A stretch of 64,000 nucleotides of DNA from Terebella lapidaria (Eukaryota > Annelida > Polychaeta > Terebellida > Terebellidae): NCBI GenBank assembly GCA_949152475.1, contig OX424567.1, positions 16,393,402 to 16,457,401 of the forward strand. The letters run 5' to 3'. Shown in pieces: positions 47,701-59,500 of this stretch (position 1 is the stretch's first letter; every line of letters begins with the position of its first letter). Below the pieces are notes generated by a model. The model had not been told where the DNA came from. It saw only the letters and a list, made by a program, of their open reading frames with translations, and searched no databases. The translations under genes and the position numbers were made by a program.

Positions 47701-48655
47701 ACATACACTTTCAAGGAAAGTAGCAACATCTATCAGTATGATTCGTAGGAACAGTGGGCCTCTGAACTTCTAAGATTTTTTTCTTTACACTGGGGTTTAG
47801 GGACCGTTTCAAAACATGCAAATGTCCTGTGTAATTTGATCAATATGTAAAGCCGGTTTTCACAGAGAGCTTATGTTGTTGATTTATCATGCGTAGTTCG
47901 TATGTCACAATAGTGTATTCGTCTGTCAACCATTGAGTAATATTGCAAATGTACATTTTTAGAAGAGTAGTAGATTTGAGCTACACTAGGTATGACCTCC
48001 TCGTGCAATATAATTTATTTGTAAGGGTCCATGAAATTCCTTTGGAATGGACATTTTCTCGTACCACTAGACTTTGCATAACGGACCCGGATTTAATCCC
48101 CCTGGATCCGCCACTGCATATCTGATATTGGCTCCAACTCCAAGTCAAATTCGTTTGTACCATCACTGTCCAATTTCCTCGGGATTTCCACTAAAATGGT
48201 TTCATTGTTGAAAGGTTATTCATAGCCATTTAACAGGTGATTATAGGTTATGCTAACTATCATTTCAATAACAGCAATTATAATTGTTATTTCCAAATTG
48301 TTGTATTCAAGGTGCACACAAGTAAGCGTCAGGAAATGTAGAAAAGACATGTGTCGCCTCTCAGCAGTGCATAGCTCGATTCCAATGTGGGGTATGGGAA
48401 GTTTATTCGAGTCTGCATTGCTGTAGTTTTGACATACTGCAATTATAGTCACATAGTTTTCACTATTCTGTAAATAACAAGATCAGCGATTTTTGCAGAC
48501 TCAAAAGGGAACAATTTCCAGACCTTTTCTAGACCCATATCAATTCGAAACTCCTATGCACGATGGCTCGTTAATATAAATTTAACCTGCTACATAAATT
48601 TAACTTGTACGCTTAGGCTCCATTATTCACATCTATACATATAGTATTCGAATAA
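44720..48655. other. Gene-free interval with a minisatellite and a transposon end fragment
   Basis: At 45715-45795 a ~21-bp unit (ATTATTACCCAGTGTATC) repeats nearly four times, giving a YYPVY-type repetitive open frame. At about 48080-48117, CCCGGATTTAATCCCCCTGGATCCGCCACTG resembles the right end of the element at 54782-56535. ATT-type microsatellite DNA lies near 44120-44165, just left of this interval. No gene was recognised. Confidence 0.5.
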
Positions 48656-48659
48656 TTTT

Positions 48660-49450
48660 CTATTTTACGTTTGTTTTTGGCAGCATCGAAATCTGACTAT
48701 TGGTGGTAATAGATTGATACTTTCATACCACTGAGTCGGTGTCACTGCTGGCGGACGTTGAATCTGTCCCCGAGGATACCATCAACTCAGTAGCCTTCTG
48801 GCTTGTGATTAGGTACTTATGTACTTGTCATATATCTATTCCATGGGGTTTGTTTCAGATTTCTAAATTATTTTCATAGGTTGTTGGGCAGTTGTATTCT
48901 AATTCCATCAGGTGTACAGTAGAACCAACTACGTTTAACACACTGTCTGCCCCTGATGACGCCAATGTGTCTTTGGATAAACTATTTGGTCGGACTTTGT
49001 TTTTATTCCAAAATGTTCTATTTTACGTTTGTTTTTGGCAGCATCGAAATCTGACTATTGGTGGTAATAGATTGATACTTACATTCATACCACTGAGTCG
49101 GTGTCACTGCTGGCGGACGTTGAATCTGTCCCCGAGGATACCATCAACTCAGTAGCCTTCTGGCTTGTGATTAGGTACTTATGTACTTGTCATATATCTA
49201 TTCCATGGGGTTTGTTTCAGATTTATAAATTATTTTCATAGGTCGTTGGGCAGTTGTATTCTAATTCCATCAGGTGTACAGTAGAAACAACTACTTTTAA
49301 CACACTGTCTGCCCCTGATGACGCCAGTGTGTCTTTGGATAAACTATTTGGTCGGGCTTTGTTTTTATTCCAAAATGTTCTATTTTACGTTTGTTTTTGG
49401 CAGCATCGAAATCTGACTATTGGTGGTAATAGATTGATACTTACATTCGA
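48660..49450 (+). repeat. 360-bp tandem duplication, about 2.2 copies
   Basis: Unit starts TATTTTACGTTTGTTTTTGG at 48660, about 49020 and about 49380 (partial third copy ending near 49450). The copies differ at only a few positions. Each holds block E (GATACCATCAACTCAGTAGCC) and the core GGTGGTAATAGATTGATACTT shared with 24861-25120. The two matching open frames (48892-49155 and 49254-49457) are consequences of the duplication and resemble no known protein. Confidence 0.9.
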
Positions 49451-50560
49451 CCTGTAAAACAACATTTTTTTGGGTGAAATATTTCGTCAAACTGCATCGA
49501 ACTAGGAAAATCGCTATAAAACATAGGCCTATTCCCGCGAAGCATTGTGCACCCTGTCATCAGTACCGAGTGGAAAATCGATACAGACACAGCGCCGTGT
49601 CAGCGGTGTTTGATCATCCGTCCCCTTTTGCCTGTTTTTAAACTTACTGTCAAACCTGGTATCAATATAATTCTATAGAGAGTGTGTAGATTTGAAGAAA
49701 TTCCTATCAATACAAATGCCTTATATTTCTAAGTTCTCGTTAAATGCTGCAAAAATTAATGCCCATTCAATCATATTCAAAACTTCATGAACGCAAGTAT
49801 ACTGGGTACATCGGTTGATAAGAAGGGAACAGGTACGTGCATGAATATTTTTTCACAAACATTTCCCCCGACAATTTGAATGGTGGGCAATACGTTCTCA
49901 TTCAAGAATGACATCTTTCGGAACAGTGCTCATGATGATAGCAACAAGCCATCCCCACGGAGCCGGGAATTCCAGGGAAGCCGCTGTCTGATCGGTCAAA
50001 TCTATCGAAGTACTCGCAATATTTTGCGGTTGTCAGGCATGAAGAAAGTTTGAGAACGTTTCATAATCTAACTGGAATATTTTTTTAGTGATTGTCTCCA
50101 TCTGCTTGTTGACACTAAAAATTTCGAAAACAAATGCTGCGGTACTATTGCAGGACCGGACCAACGCATCTATCCATGGGCCGTTTTAATCGTATTTGAA
50201 TATGTCGCCTCCTGATGGAGGCGACAATAATACACATCATCATGCGGCCAAAAGTTTTCGGAGACTGTGATCTGAAGCATTTAGTCATAACGTGGGAAAA
50301 TGGTCTGAATCATAAGATGCACTCTGTGGCGAATTGATGTATAAATGCAGACAAGTCATAGTCATCGACAGCACTTTGTATTCATGCCTATTCACTCATA
50401 TTGACTGTGTGGACTCAAGTGATGAATGAATGAGTAATACATGTATGAATGAATGCTTATTGTCCGCACTAAGTACAAGCAAGGAATATACTGTATATAT
50501 TCATATGATACATAATACAAAGACAAAGAAGTGTAGTCTAAGACTGTAAGACTTCTTCGA
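49451..50560. other. Intergenic with one strong hairpin
   Basis: 50204-50225 is a perfect 9-bp inverted repeat (GTCGCCTCC, loop TGAT, GGAGGCGAC) in otherwise AT-rich DNA. No gene was found. Confidence 0.5.
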
Positions 50561-53500
50561 ATGATAGAGACAGGTCATATGGAACAATACGTGCAGTGAC
50601 AGTACTCTGACTACAGGTAGGCGACTAAAAGTAAGTATAAGTTTAAAAATAAGTTGAACTACTATGAGTGTAATTGTGTGTAGTATTCTAGAATAAGGAT
50701 TAAATTACTCCAAGTGACGATTGAACCTCTCGGCCTGTCAACTGTTGGATGGGGTCATAGTGGTGTTGATTTCTTTGTCTATTTCATATGGCCTAGAATC
50801 AAGTACGTAGGTTCCAGTTTCCCACACACAGTCCTTCGTGTCTAGTTCATGTTCCGTAAGTTACAATGACACTTAACTCCTGTTTCAGTTTGCATGTTCG
50901 TGGAAACAAACCCACCCATTTGGTGAGTGTGTAACGTTGCCCCACTCTACCTATACTAATCGTAAGCGGACACCTACACAAACTTCCGGGGCCAATTCTT
51001 GTCTGCCACTTTTCCTGGAATAGAAGAGTTAACATATTGAATTAGCGGGGTTATTAGCGGGAGCAATCGCAACCGATACTGTGTCCAGTGGCGAACAAAT
51101 TTATTATAAATTTGAAGGAAACGAGTCAGTCCAAACATGGTTATTTCTTCTAGATTACTAGTATAATAAAATTGCAAAATAGCCCAATGTATGTAAATCA
51201 GGGGAGATAAGTGTTGGACAAATACAAAGTACCCAACTACAAGACGAAAGACTACTGAATCCAACATCATAAATACGAGGCAACACTCGTTCAGTTCATT
51301 ATCTTGACGAGTGCAATGAGATTGCACAATCAAGATACACTCACGGGCTTCGGTAGGTTTATCCATTGAACGACTTTTGAATTCGAAAGTTGCTGAAAAA
51401 TATTGCGCTTTCTGACACATCTGCATCAAGGGTTCGCATAAGGGAATTTAACGACCATACCTAGCAGAATGTTAGATGCAATTTGGTTAACTATTGGCGT
51501 TTTTTCCCTCTCAAATTACAGTGTGAGACGCTATCATATGACTGTCGTTGGTCAGTGTGGTCGCAGACAGTATGTATTCATTCAAAAATATCACTCGCAT
51601 TTGGTCCTCTTTTGAACTGCGAAATTGATGATGAAATCAGAAACTTGTCATCAGGTTTCGTGTACATTTTCCTTCTGGCAATTTTCCCATATAATAGGAA
51701 TTACCGCAGCATATCCATGTTATATAGTATGAGTGGGTGCAATTTCGGATTGGATGTGTTGCTCCCTTTCCAACGTTGTTTTCTGTGAAGCAAAGTTACA
51801 AATGAAACAAAATGATTTTTTTTAACTTTTCAACTTGATGCCGTCCTACACAATTTGTATATTGTTCTTTTTTAAGAATAGAATAGAATAATGTATAGGT
51901 TTTCCCGCCAATAGTTTCTGAACACTTGAAATTCCGACCTGTCTGAAACGCCCTTCAATGACTGATCCACGAAGAAATACATCATATCACGCTAGAAACC
52001 ATACTAATATATACGTATGATATGATGTAGTGTGAATGTCCGGAAAATCGCTTGCGAGTTGTGCTTGCAAGTTGACATTTATGCAAACACCCAGAACATT
52101 GAGAATGTTCAACAATCTTGATATCATTGTGTTTTGCGGATTATATTTCTGTCAATCCTTACCAGTATCTACGGAAGTATACCGACACGGAATCAAGGTG
52201 ACGGCAATCCTTCTGACGAACATCGAATGATCATCCTTTTAGTATTATTTGTGAATAGAGCATATACTTTCTTTGCTTGAATATTATTCTGGAATTTCGC
52301 ACGATATATTTCGCATTATATATCTTATGGAACTTGAAATTGAAGACACCACAGGCTCTTCTAAGACACTTGTTGGTGATGAAATCCGAAAGTAGGATCA
52401 GGTTTCATGTATGGTCTCCAACGGCAATATATCCCAGATATAAATTGTAACAAGACGCAGTAACCAAGTCATATACCATATGTAGGTATGCAAATTTTTT
52501 TCTCAAAAATATATATAATCGTATCTATAATATTTTCATTGCATTATCATATCACCAGGATGACATCTACAACATAACACGTTCTAGCATGCCATTACAT
52601 ATCTGATGCAAATGAAATGTTCCAAAATATGACATGTAATCAGACATTATGCATGCATATCCTCTCATGAAAGTTTGGTAACGCAAATGAAGCCTTATGT
52701 CCATTAGAAATATAGTATGGAACGGAAATTAATAACATTGTTTCACTTTCCATTTTAATCAACCTATTGAACTCGACTTTGCATATTTTTAGGCGTACTA
52801 ATAATTTTCAGCTGTCTACACTGCTGCAGACTTTACAGCAAGTGACCTTGCAATTTCGAAATTGAAATTTGCTAGTTGATTGGCTATTGTCTTCCGATTC
52901 TCAAGGGTGATTCAGCATGCTCATAAAACACTAATGTCCAAAAGATAATCGCAACGTGATCCCCTTTGATGGGCGTCAGATGTTGACACGAATTGCCATT
53001 TTGTCTGGTCACATCGCGAAATTAGCACAACTGTCAAACATGTGATCTAGATCGTTATAATCTTTTCCGGAAAATGTCAAGGTACCTACAACATTCAAGT
53101 CATGGTGTACAATTCCACCTCTCATCCTGGGTCAAGGCATGTCACTACATCAATGAAAACCCTCGGTGTAGGTCGAACAGAAACATAATAGATCGATATC
53201 AGAATGAATGTTTTACAGAAATGGCGTTCTTCAGCAATGGAGACTAGGATTATTTTCGTATGGTTATGGTTGAATTACCTGATTTCAACACACATAATAT
53301 AATGTGCACTCAAAATCAGTGTTTATTGAAAAAAAAACAATGGCTCAAAACTCAGCACTCGACAACTGACAAGTTATGTATGGTTTCAAAAAGGGCCTTC
53401 TGATGGTACCATTGGTCAACACACAGTTTCAGTCCTTGAGTAGCCATTCTCCATTGTATATTTCGACTGTTGCACGGAATAAGGGCGTAAGTGTACATAC

Positions 53501-54430
53501 GCCCTTATGATGTGCAAATTTATTTGAAAGATATTCTTCCTCTTTTATACAAATATTATATTAACAAAAGTTATTGCAATAAATGTAGTGAGGTTTAATT
53601 TACTATTAAAAATAAAAATAAAATAACTTTTCAAATAAAAATACTGAATACCACTGTTCACATTTTGAGGTACGCCCTTATTACGCTAAAAGTTACTATC
53701 AGTGATATCTATATGCAGGTTGAAGATTAAAAAATTTCTATCAAGTTATTAACTTATGATAACCAATCCTCTTTAAATGCAATCAAATTAATGTTTGTAA
53801 TGTGTACAAAAATTCATCAAAATATTGATCAGAATTATTTCCCGGAATAAGGGCGTATCAACACCAACGCCCTTATTCCGTGCAACAGTCGATTTGTAGT
53901 ACGCATATGCACTACATATTATGTATCTCCATGAAATAAGTGATCGTTGTCCTCGTCGTAGATACACATTCGTAATACAGTTTCTTTTCTCCACATCGAC
54001 ATTTGACATTGTTTTTTCCCTTGGAGACCAGGGTCTAACTCCATTCTCGTATTTCGTCTGCGTGATACGATACTCCCAACATCATCAGATGTCACTACAG
54101 TGGCACGAGACAAACGTGGAAAGTGACAAGCGATGGCATCAACACACGATGGTCTATGCGTGATGGGGCACCTGTTCATTACATGGAGAATCACAACCTT
54201 TACACTATTCTTCTCTACTAATCGAAATAACATTCTCCAGAATTAAGGTCAAGCCATCTAAGTAAGGTCAGCAACGGTGTGAACTAAATGCAGATATTGG
54301 GAATTTTAAATCATTGTTGGAATATCTACATCCTCGCTCACTTTCAGGATTTACGTCTATCGAAACATTCGACGTTTTCACTTTGTACACCACCATACCT
54401 CATTCAGAATTGAGATATAACCAACCAGAA
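50560..54430 (+). repeat. Large repeat unit U1
   Basis: Collinear over several kb with U2. Matching landmarks include GCATGTTCGTGG (50893 / 54590), GCAATGAGATTGCAC (51313 / 56793), GAGACGCTATCAT (51527 / 57008), GGTCCTCTTTTGAA (51603 / 57092 variant), AATCAGACATTATGCATGCA (52638 / 59528), TGGTACCATTGGTCAACACAC (53405 / 60277), GATGGCATCAACACACGATGG (54131 / 60576) and CACCATACCTCATTCAGAATTG (54389 / 60850). No intact gene; minus-strand coding-like fragments are described under findings. Confidence 0.8.
53460..53895. mobile_element. 428-bp TIR element inside U1, ATTT target duplication, empty site in U2
   Basis: Element 53464-53891 is flanked by ATTT on both sides. The terminal 25 bp (CGACTGTTGCACGG then AATAAGGGCGT) are identical in inverted orientation. 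AATAAGGGCGT or its complement occurs about five times: paired as a hairpin at each end and once near 53673. The paralogous U2 segment reads GGATATTTGTAGTATGC at 60334-60350 with a single ATTT, which is the unoccupied site. The interior is AT-rich without coding capacity. A MITE; the superfamily is not assigned. Confidence 0.9.
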
Positions 54431-54776
54431 AATTGACCATATTCACAGGAACTTTTCAGTATATTTGTATGTTTTCTTCTGAATTATAAAGACAGGTCAT
54501 AAGAATAAAATGTGCATTGAAGCTACTCTGAGACTTTTACAGGTAGGTGACCAAAAGCAGGTATGAGATTAAAATCAAGTTGGACTGCATGTTCGTGGGA
54601 ACAAGCTTACCCATCAGGCGAGTGAATAACGGTGCTCACTAGATACTGATACCACAACTCAAATTTCGGAGCAATTATTGTCTGCCACTTTCCTTAGAAT
54701 AGAAGATTTATCATATTGAATTAGATGGGATGTCGGCAGTCACAACCAATCATGTGTACAGTAGCGATTGAAATGA

Positions 54777-56540
54777 ATATCCAGGGGCGGATCCAGGAAT
54801 TTGAAAAGAGGGGGTCCAACATTATACGGCGTGGGGTCTGGGGCCCGCTCAAGGGCCCCAGAAGCCAGAGCCTTTGTTCCGCCCTGTGGTAGCTTCCTGG
54901 TATCTCCTGGGTGTAATTCCCACTTCTTGCACCTGGTATATTTGTAAAAAAAAGTTGTGAGTGAAGCGAGCCTGTCCCAGTATGGTTCTGGGGCCCGCTC
55001 AAGAGACCCGGAAGCCAGAGTCTTTTTTATGACTTGAGGTAAGTTGATGGCATCTCCTGGGTATAATTTTCATTTGAATACCCATTTATCGCCATACTTC
55101 AATAATAAATGCAAAAACTAGAAACGAAGCGAACCTGTCTCAGCTTGCGGGATTCGGGCCTGCTGAGGGGCCCAGAAATCAAAGCCTCTTTATGTTCTGA
55201 ATTAGTTTTGTGGCCTTTCCTGGGAATAAATTGCACTTAAAAATTCATCGATGACCATGTTCTGGAAACTTTGGTAGAAAGTAGAAGGGAAGCTACCCAT
55301 TTTGGCCAGGGGTCTGGGGCCCGCTTAAGGGCCCCAGAAGTCATAGCCCTATTTATTTTCTGAACTTATTTTGTGGCCTCCTCCTGGGAATTAATTGCAC
55401 TTAAAAATTCATCGATGACCATGTTCTGGAAACGTTGGTAGAAAGTAGAAGGGAAGCTACGCATTTTGGCCGGGGGTCTGGGGCCCGCTTAAGGGCCCCA
55501 GAAGTCATAGCCCTATTTATTTTCTGAACTTATTTTGTGGTCTTCTCCTGGGAATTAATTGCACTTAAAAATTCATCGATGACCATGTTCTGGAAACGTT
55601 GGTAGAAAGTAGAAGGGAAGCTACCCATTTTGGCCGGGGGTCTGGGGCCCGCTTAAGGGCCCCAGAAGTCATAGCCCTATTTATTTTCTGAACTTATTTT
55701 GTGGCCTCCTCCTGGGAATTAATTGCACTTAAAAATTCATCGATGACCATGTTCTGGAAACGTTGATAGAAAGTAGAAGGGAAGCTATCCATTTAGGCCA
55801 GGGGTCCATTTGCCCCGCTCAAGGGCCCCAGAATTCATAACCCTTTTTATGTTCTGAACTTATTTTGTGGCCTTCTCCTGGGAAAAAATTGCACTTAAAA
55901 ATTCATCGATGACCATGTTTTGGAAAGTTTGTGAAAAATGTACATGTAGAAGGGAAGCTACACATTTGGGCCGGGGGTCCTGGGGCCTGCCCAAAGAAGT
56001 CATAGCCTGCCTTATGTTCTGAATTAATTTTGTGCCTTTTCCTGGGAATGATTGCACTTAAGAATTCATTGATGACCATGTTCTGGAAAGTTTGTAAAAA
56101 GGTGAAAGAGAAGCTGGACATTTGGGCCGGGGGTCTGAGCACACTGAAGGGCCCCAGAAATCATAGCCTTTTTATGTTCTGAATTAATTTAGTGGCTCTC
56201 CTGGGTATATATTGCACTTGAAAATTCATTGATGACTATGTCCTGAAAAGTTTGTAAAAAAATGTAGAAGGGAATCTGCACATTTGGGTGGGGGGTCCGG
56301 GGCCTGCTGAAGGACCCCAGAAGCCAGACCACTTTTTATGTCCTGTGGTAGCTTCCCGGTCTCTCCTGAGTATACATTTCGAACAAACTCACCAGGATCA
56401 ACTTGTTCTTAAACATGGTATTTCATCATCACTTTTCTCGGGCTGGAAGGCTGAACCCGCCTATGTATATGTATTTTTTTTCCGAGAAGGGGGGGTCCTG
56501 ACCCCAGTAACCCCCCCCCTCTAAATCCGCTACTGATATC
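54777..56540. mobile_element. 1.75-kb element with CAG...CTG ends and ATATC target duplication, filled with a 164-bp tandem array
   Basis: The element (54782-56535) begins CAGGGGCGGATCCAGG and ends AAATCCGCTACTG, short imperfect TIRs, with ATATC at 54777-54781 and 56536-56540. The orthologous position in U1 (about 51090-51120) lacks it and reads through GCGAACAAATTTATTATAAA. Between the ends lie about ten ~164-bp units, so the element is mostly satellite. No transposase frame. The same end type is seen alone at about 48117. Confidence 0.85.
54840..56340 (+). repeat. ~164-bp tandem array, about ten units, one hairpin per unit
   Basis: Unit landmarks are CTGGGGCCCGCTTAAGGGCC, then CCAGAAGTCATAGCCC, CTCCTGGGAATTAATTGCAC and TTCATCGATGACCATGTTCT. 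The landmark CATAGCC recurs at 55342, 55506, 55670, 55836, 56001 and 56162, i.e. every 161-166 bp, with more divergent units before 55200. CTGGGGCCC and GGGCCCCAG form a perfect 9-bp stem with a 6-nt loop. The central units (about 55280-55780) are almost identical. Confidence 0.9.
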
Positions 56541-59500
56541 AATTTAAAGGAAAGAGTCCGTCCGAACATTCACATCCAAAACCACAATCACAATTGGCAA
56601 ACAGTATTCATGTATATAATATAGTTCTTTCTTCTATACATCAATATGAGTTAAAATTGCAAACCAATGTATTTGAAGCAGGGGATAAGTGTTGAAGAAC
56701 CACAAAATACCCAACCACATGTCGAAAAGCTATTGAGTTAAAATTCATAAATACCATGCAACACTCGTCGAATTCATTAACTTGACGAGTGCAATGAGAT
56801 TGCACATTCAAGATGCGCCAGTTGCTTCGGTAGATCGATCCATTGATTTTTTTTAATCCGAAAGTATTTATTGATAAAACATATTACTTGCCCTCTGATA
56901 CAATGCAATAAAGATTCGCATACAGGGTTTAATAACCATACATAACGAAAATGTGAGATACAATTGGGTTGCAAATTGGCGTTTTTTCCCCTCTCAACCT
57001 ACAGTTTGAGACGCTATCATCTGACTGTCGTTGGTCAGTGCAATGTGATACCAGACAGTATGTAGTCGTTCAGGTGTATCACATGTACTTGATCCTCTTT
57101 TGAAATGAGAAAGTGGTGATGAAATCAGAAGTTTGCAACAGGTTTCGTTTACAGTTTCCTTCTGGCAATTTATCCCATATACAATTAGAATTACCGCATA
57201 TTATCCATGTTATATAGTATATGTGGGTGCACTTTCAGGTTGGATTCATTGTTTTCCTTGAAACGTTTTTTTTGCGAAGTTTTGAATTGACAAACACAAT
57301 GATTTGTCCAACATGATACCATCCTACACAAATCTGCACGTTGGTCGTTTTTGATGAATAGACTAATACGCAGAATTTCCCGCAAGTAACTTCTGGAAGC
57401 TTGAAATTCGAACAGAAATTGCAAACACTGAACCAAACACTGAAATCGAGATTATCACTCTAAAATCATACTTATATAATAAGAATGATACATTGCAGTG
57501 CGTATTTCACCGGTTTTTATCTGAGAAACAAAAAAGTAGATTTTCGATACACAGATGGTGTATTGTTATTTAAGTTTTGTGTCCTCCAATTCTTTCCATG
57601 ATTCAGATCTTATGTAGGAAATTGATGAAAAAAATCTAACCTGTCAACTACATTATATGACAAACGTGCGATGTCAATATGATGACATGTGCGTCAGGGT
57701 TTCACGGAATATTCACTAAATAATAGTTTGTTGATTATCAGAAGGACGTTATATAACCGGAGGGACTTCCAAAAAAAAACAGTACAGACTCCTTTGGTGA
57801 TGAAATCAGATACTAGGAATCAGGTTCCATGTATATTTTCCTTCGGCAATGTATTCCAGACACAATTAGAAATACAGTAAGAGGTAATAACTATATTATA
57901 TACCATAACTATATTATATATCATATATACCATACCTGCGTTTGTCAATGTGGATTTATTGTGTTTATACCTGGTTTTCCTTGCAACGTTGAACGCAAGA
58001 GAAAATGTTTCAAATGTTTTATGTCTTAAATGTGTATATCCATATCTACAATATTTTATTGGTACTATTTTATCCTCTGGGTGACATCTTCAACATAGGG
58101 CACCCGTGATTTGATTTTGCGGAGCAGGGGCTCGATGTTTGATTCGACGAAATTATCGAAAAGTCTTATTGCAGGTAGCATTATGCCACGGATTGTTCCC
58201 TCTCTGGAAATGTGTCGTATCTGCCTGAATACCATTACAACTCATAAGTAGGTTCGTCTGTGTTCCCATGATTCACTACGGCCCAAGTGCAAAGTACCTC
58301 ACGAGTACGTTATGACAATACAATGGCGGAAAAACGATCATCACTTACAGATTTGGTATAATGGGTTCACATTTTAAATGAAAAAAAAAGAATAACAAAA
58401 ACAGTTGTGATTTGCATTAATAGACTTTGCCATGAAATATTTTGGTAAATAATTGATTCGTAGACATTAACCCATATTATTAATGGTAAACAATTAACAC
58501 ATCAGTATAAGTGTGATAAATACAACACAGTTGTATGGATTGAAACAAAAATAATTTAAAAAAAAAGAAGGGGAAGTGAACTTCCATATATGAACTTGTC
58601 AGTGGCATCGATGGATACATTGGCACAGTACACGGAGTACACAACACACTGATTTTTGTACTGATAGTTATAATAGAAGAATCCCTTGTGAGAAAATGGT
58701 GGTAAGAAAAGTGGGTGTGCTGGAATGTAGAGCGGTAGCTAACAAGATTTATTAAGCATGCATTAGCAAACCCTTCATTCTTCTGTGAAATTTCGTATTT
58801 TAATGATAGTGATACTGTATTGTAATTACTGTAAACTACTCATTCCAGAATTTTAATGGTTTTTTGTGAATTTTTTTTCTTCGAAGAATCGCCATTTATT
58901 TTTGATGGGAAAGAACATATATGTACATGTAGACAGTGCAGCCCTAAATGAGTGCAGTTACAGTTTACGTGCGTATCACTGTATGAACACATGTGATATA
59001 AGGTTTACATTGGTTTAGTTGTTCGATAACCTTGGACAGTCAATATTGATGTATGGATTATAATCATTATAATCATATGGGAAGTAATATATGTATGGTT
59101 CATCTTTTGGTACCTTCACAAAATGTATAAATGTAGGTCTGCACTTCTATGCAGGCAACTCTTGAAGGCTGGAAATGAAGTTTGGATAAACATGGGGATT
59201 CATTGTATGTTATGCTATATTATCTTTTGGTGACACTGAACTTGATGATGACATTGGATGAAAGTCAAGTTTGAGTAAACAACAAATGTGGGAATTGTTC
59301 CATAGCGACAAAAGAGCTTTAAAATTACCTATTCAGTGGTTGCCTCAATTGATTAGCTCCCACAAATGTGTATGTCTGTATGAACAATGTTTCTTTAAAG
59401 TATGTACAATCATATCCACAATATTTTCCTTGCATTATAATATCATCTGGACGACATCTACAACATAATACTCTTTAGCATGCAATGGCATATTTGATGC

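Noticed and set aside
48892..49457. Pair of homologous proteins with near-identical sequence
   Set aside because: They are translations of the 360-bp tandem duplication, with no known domain and no gene context.
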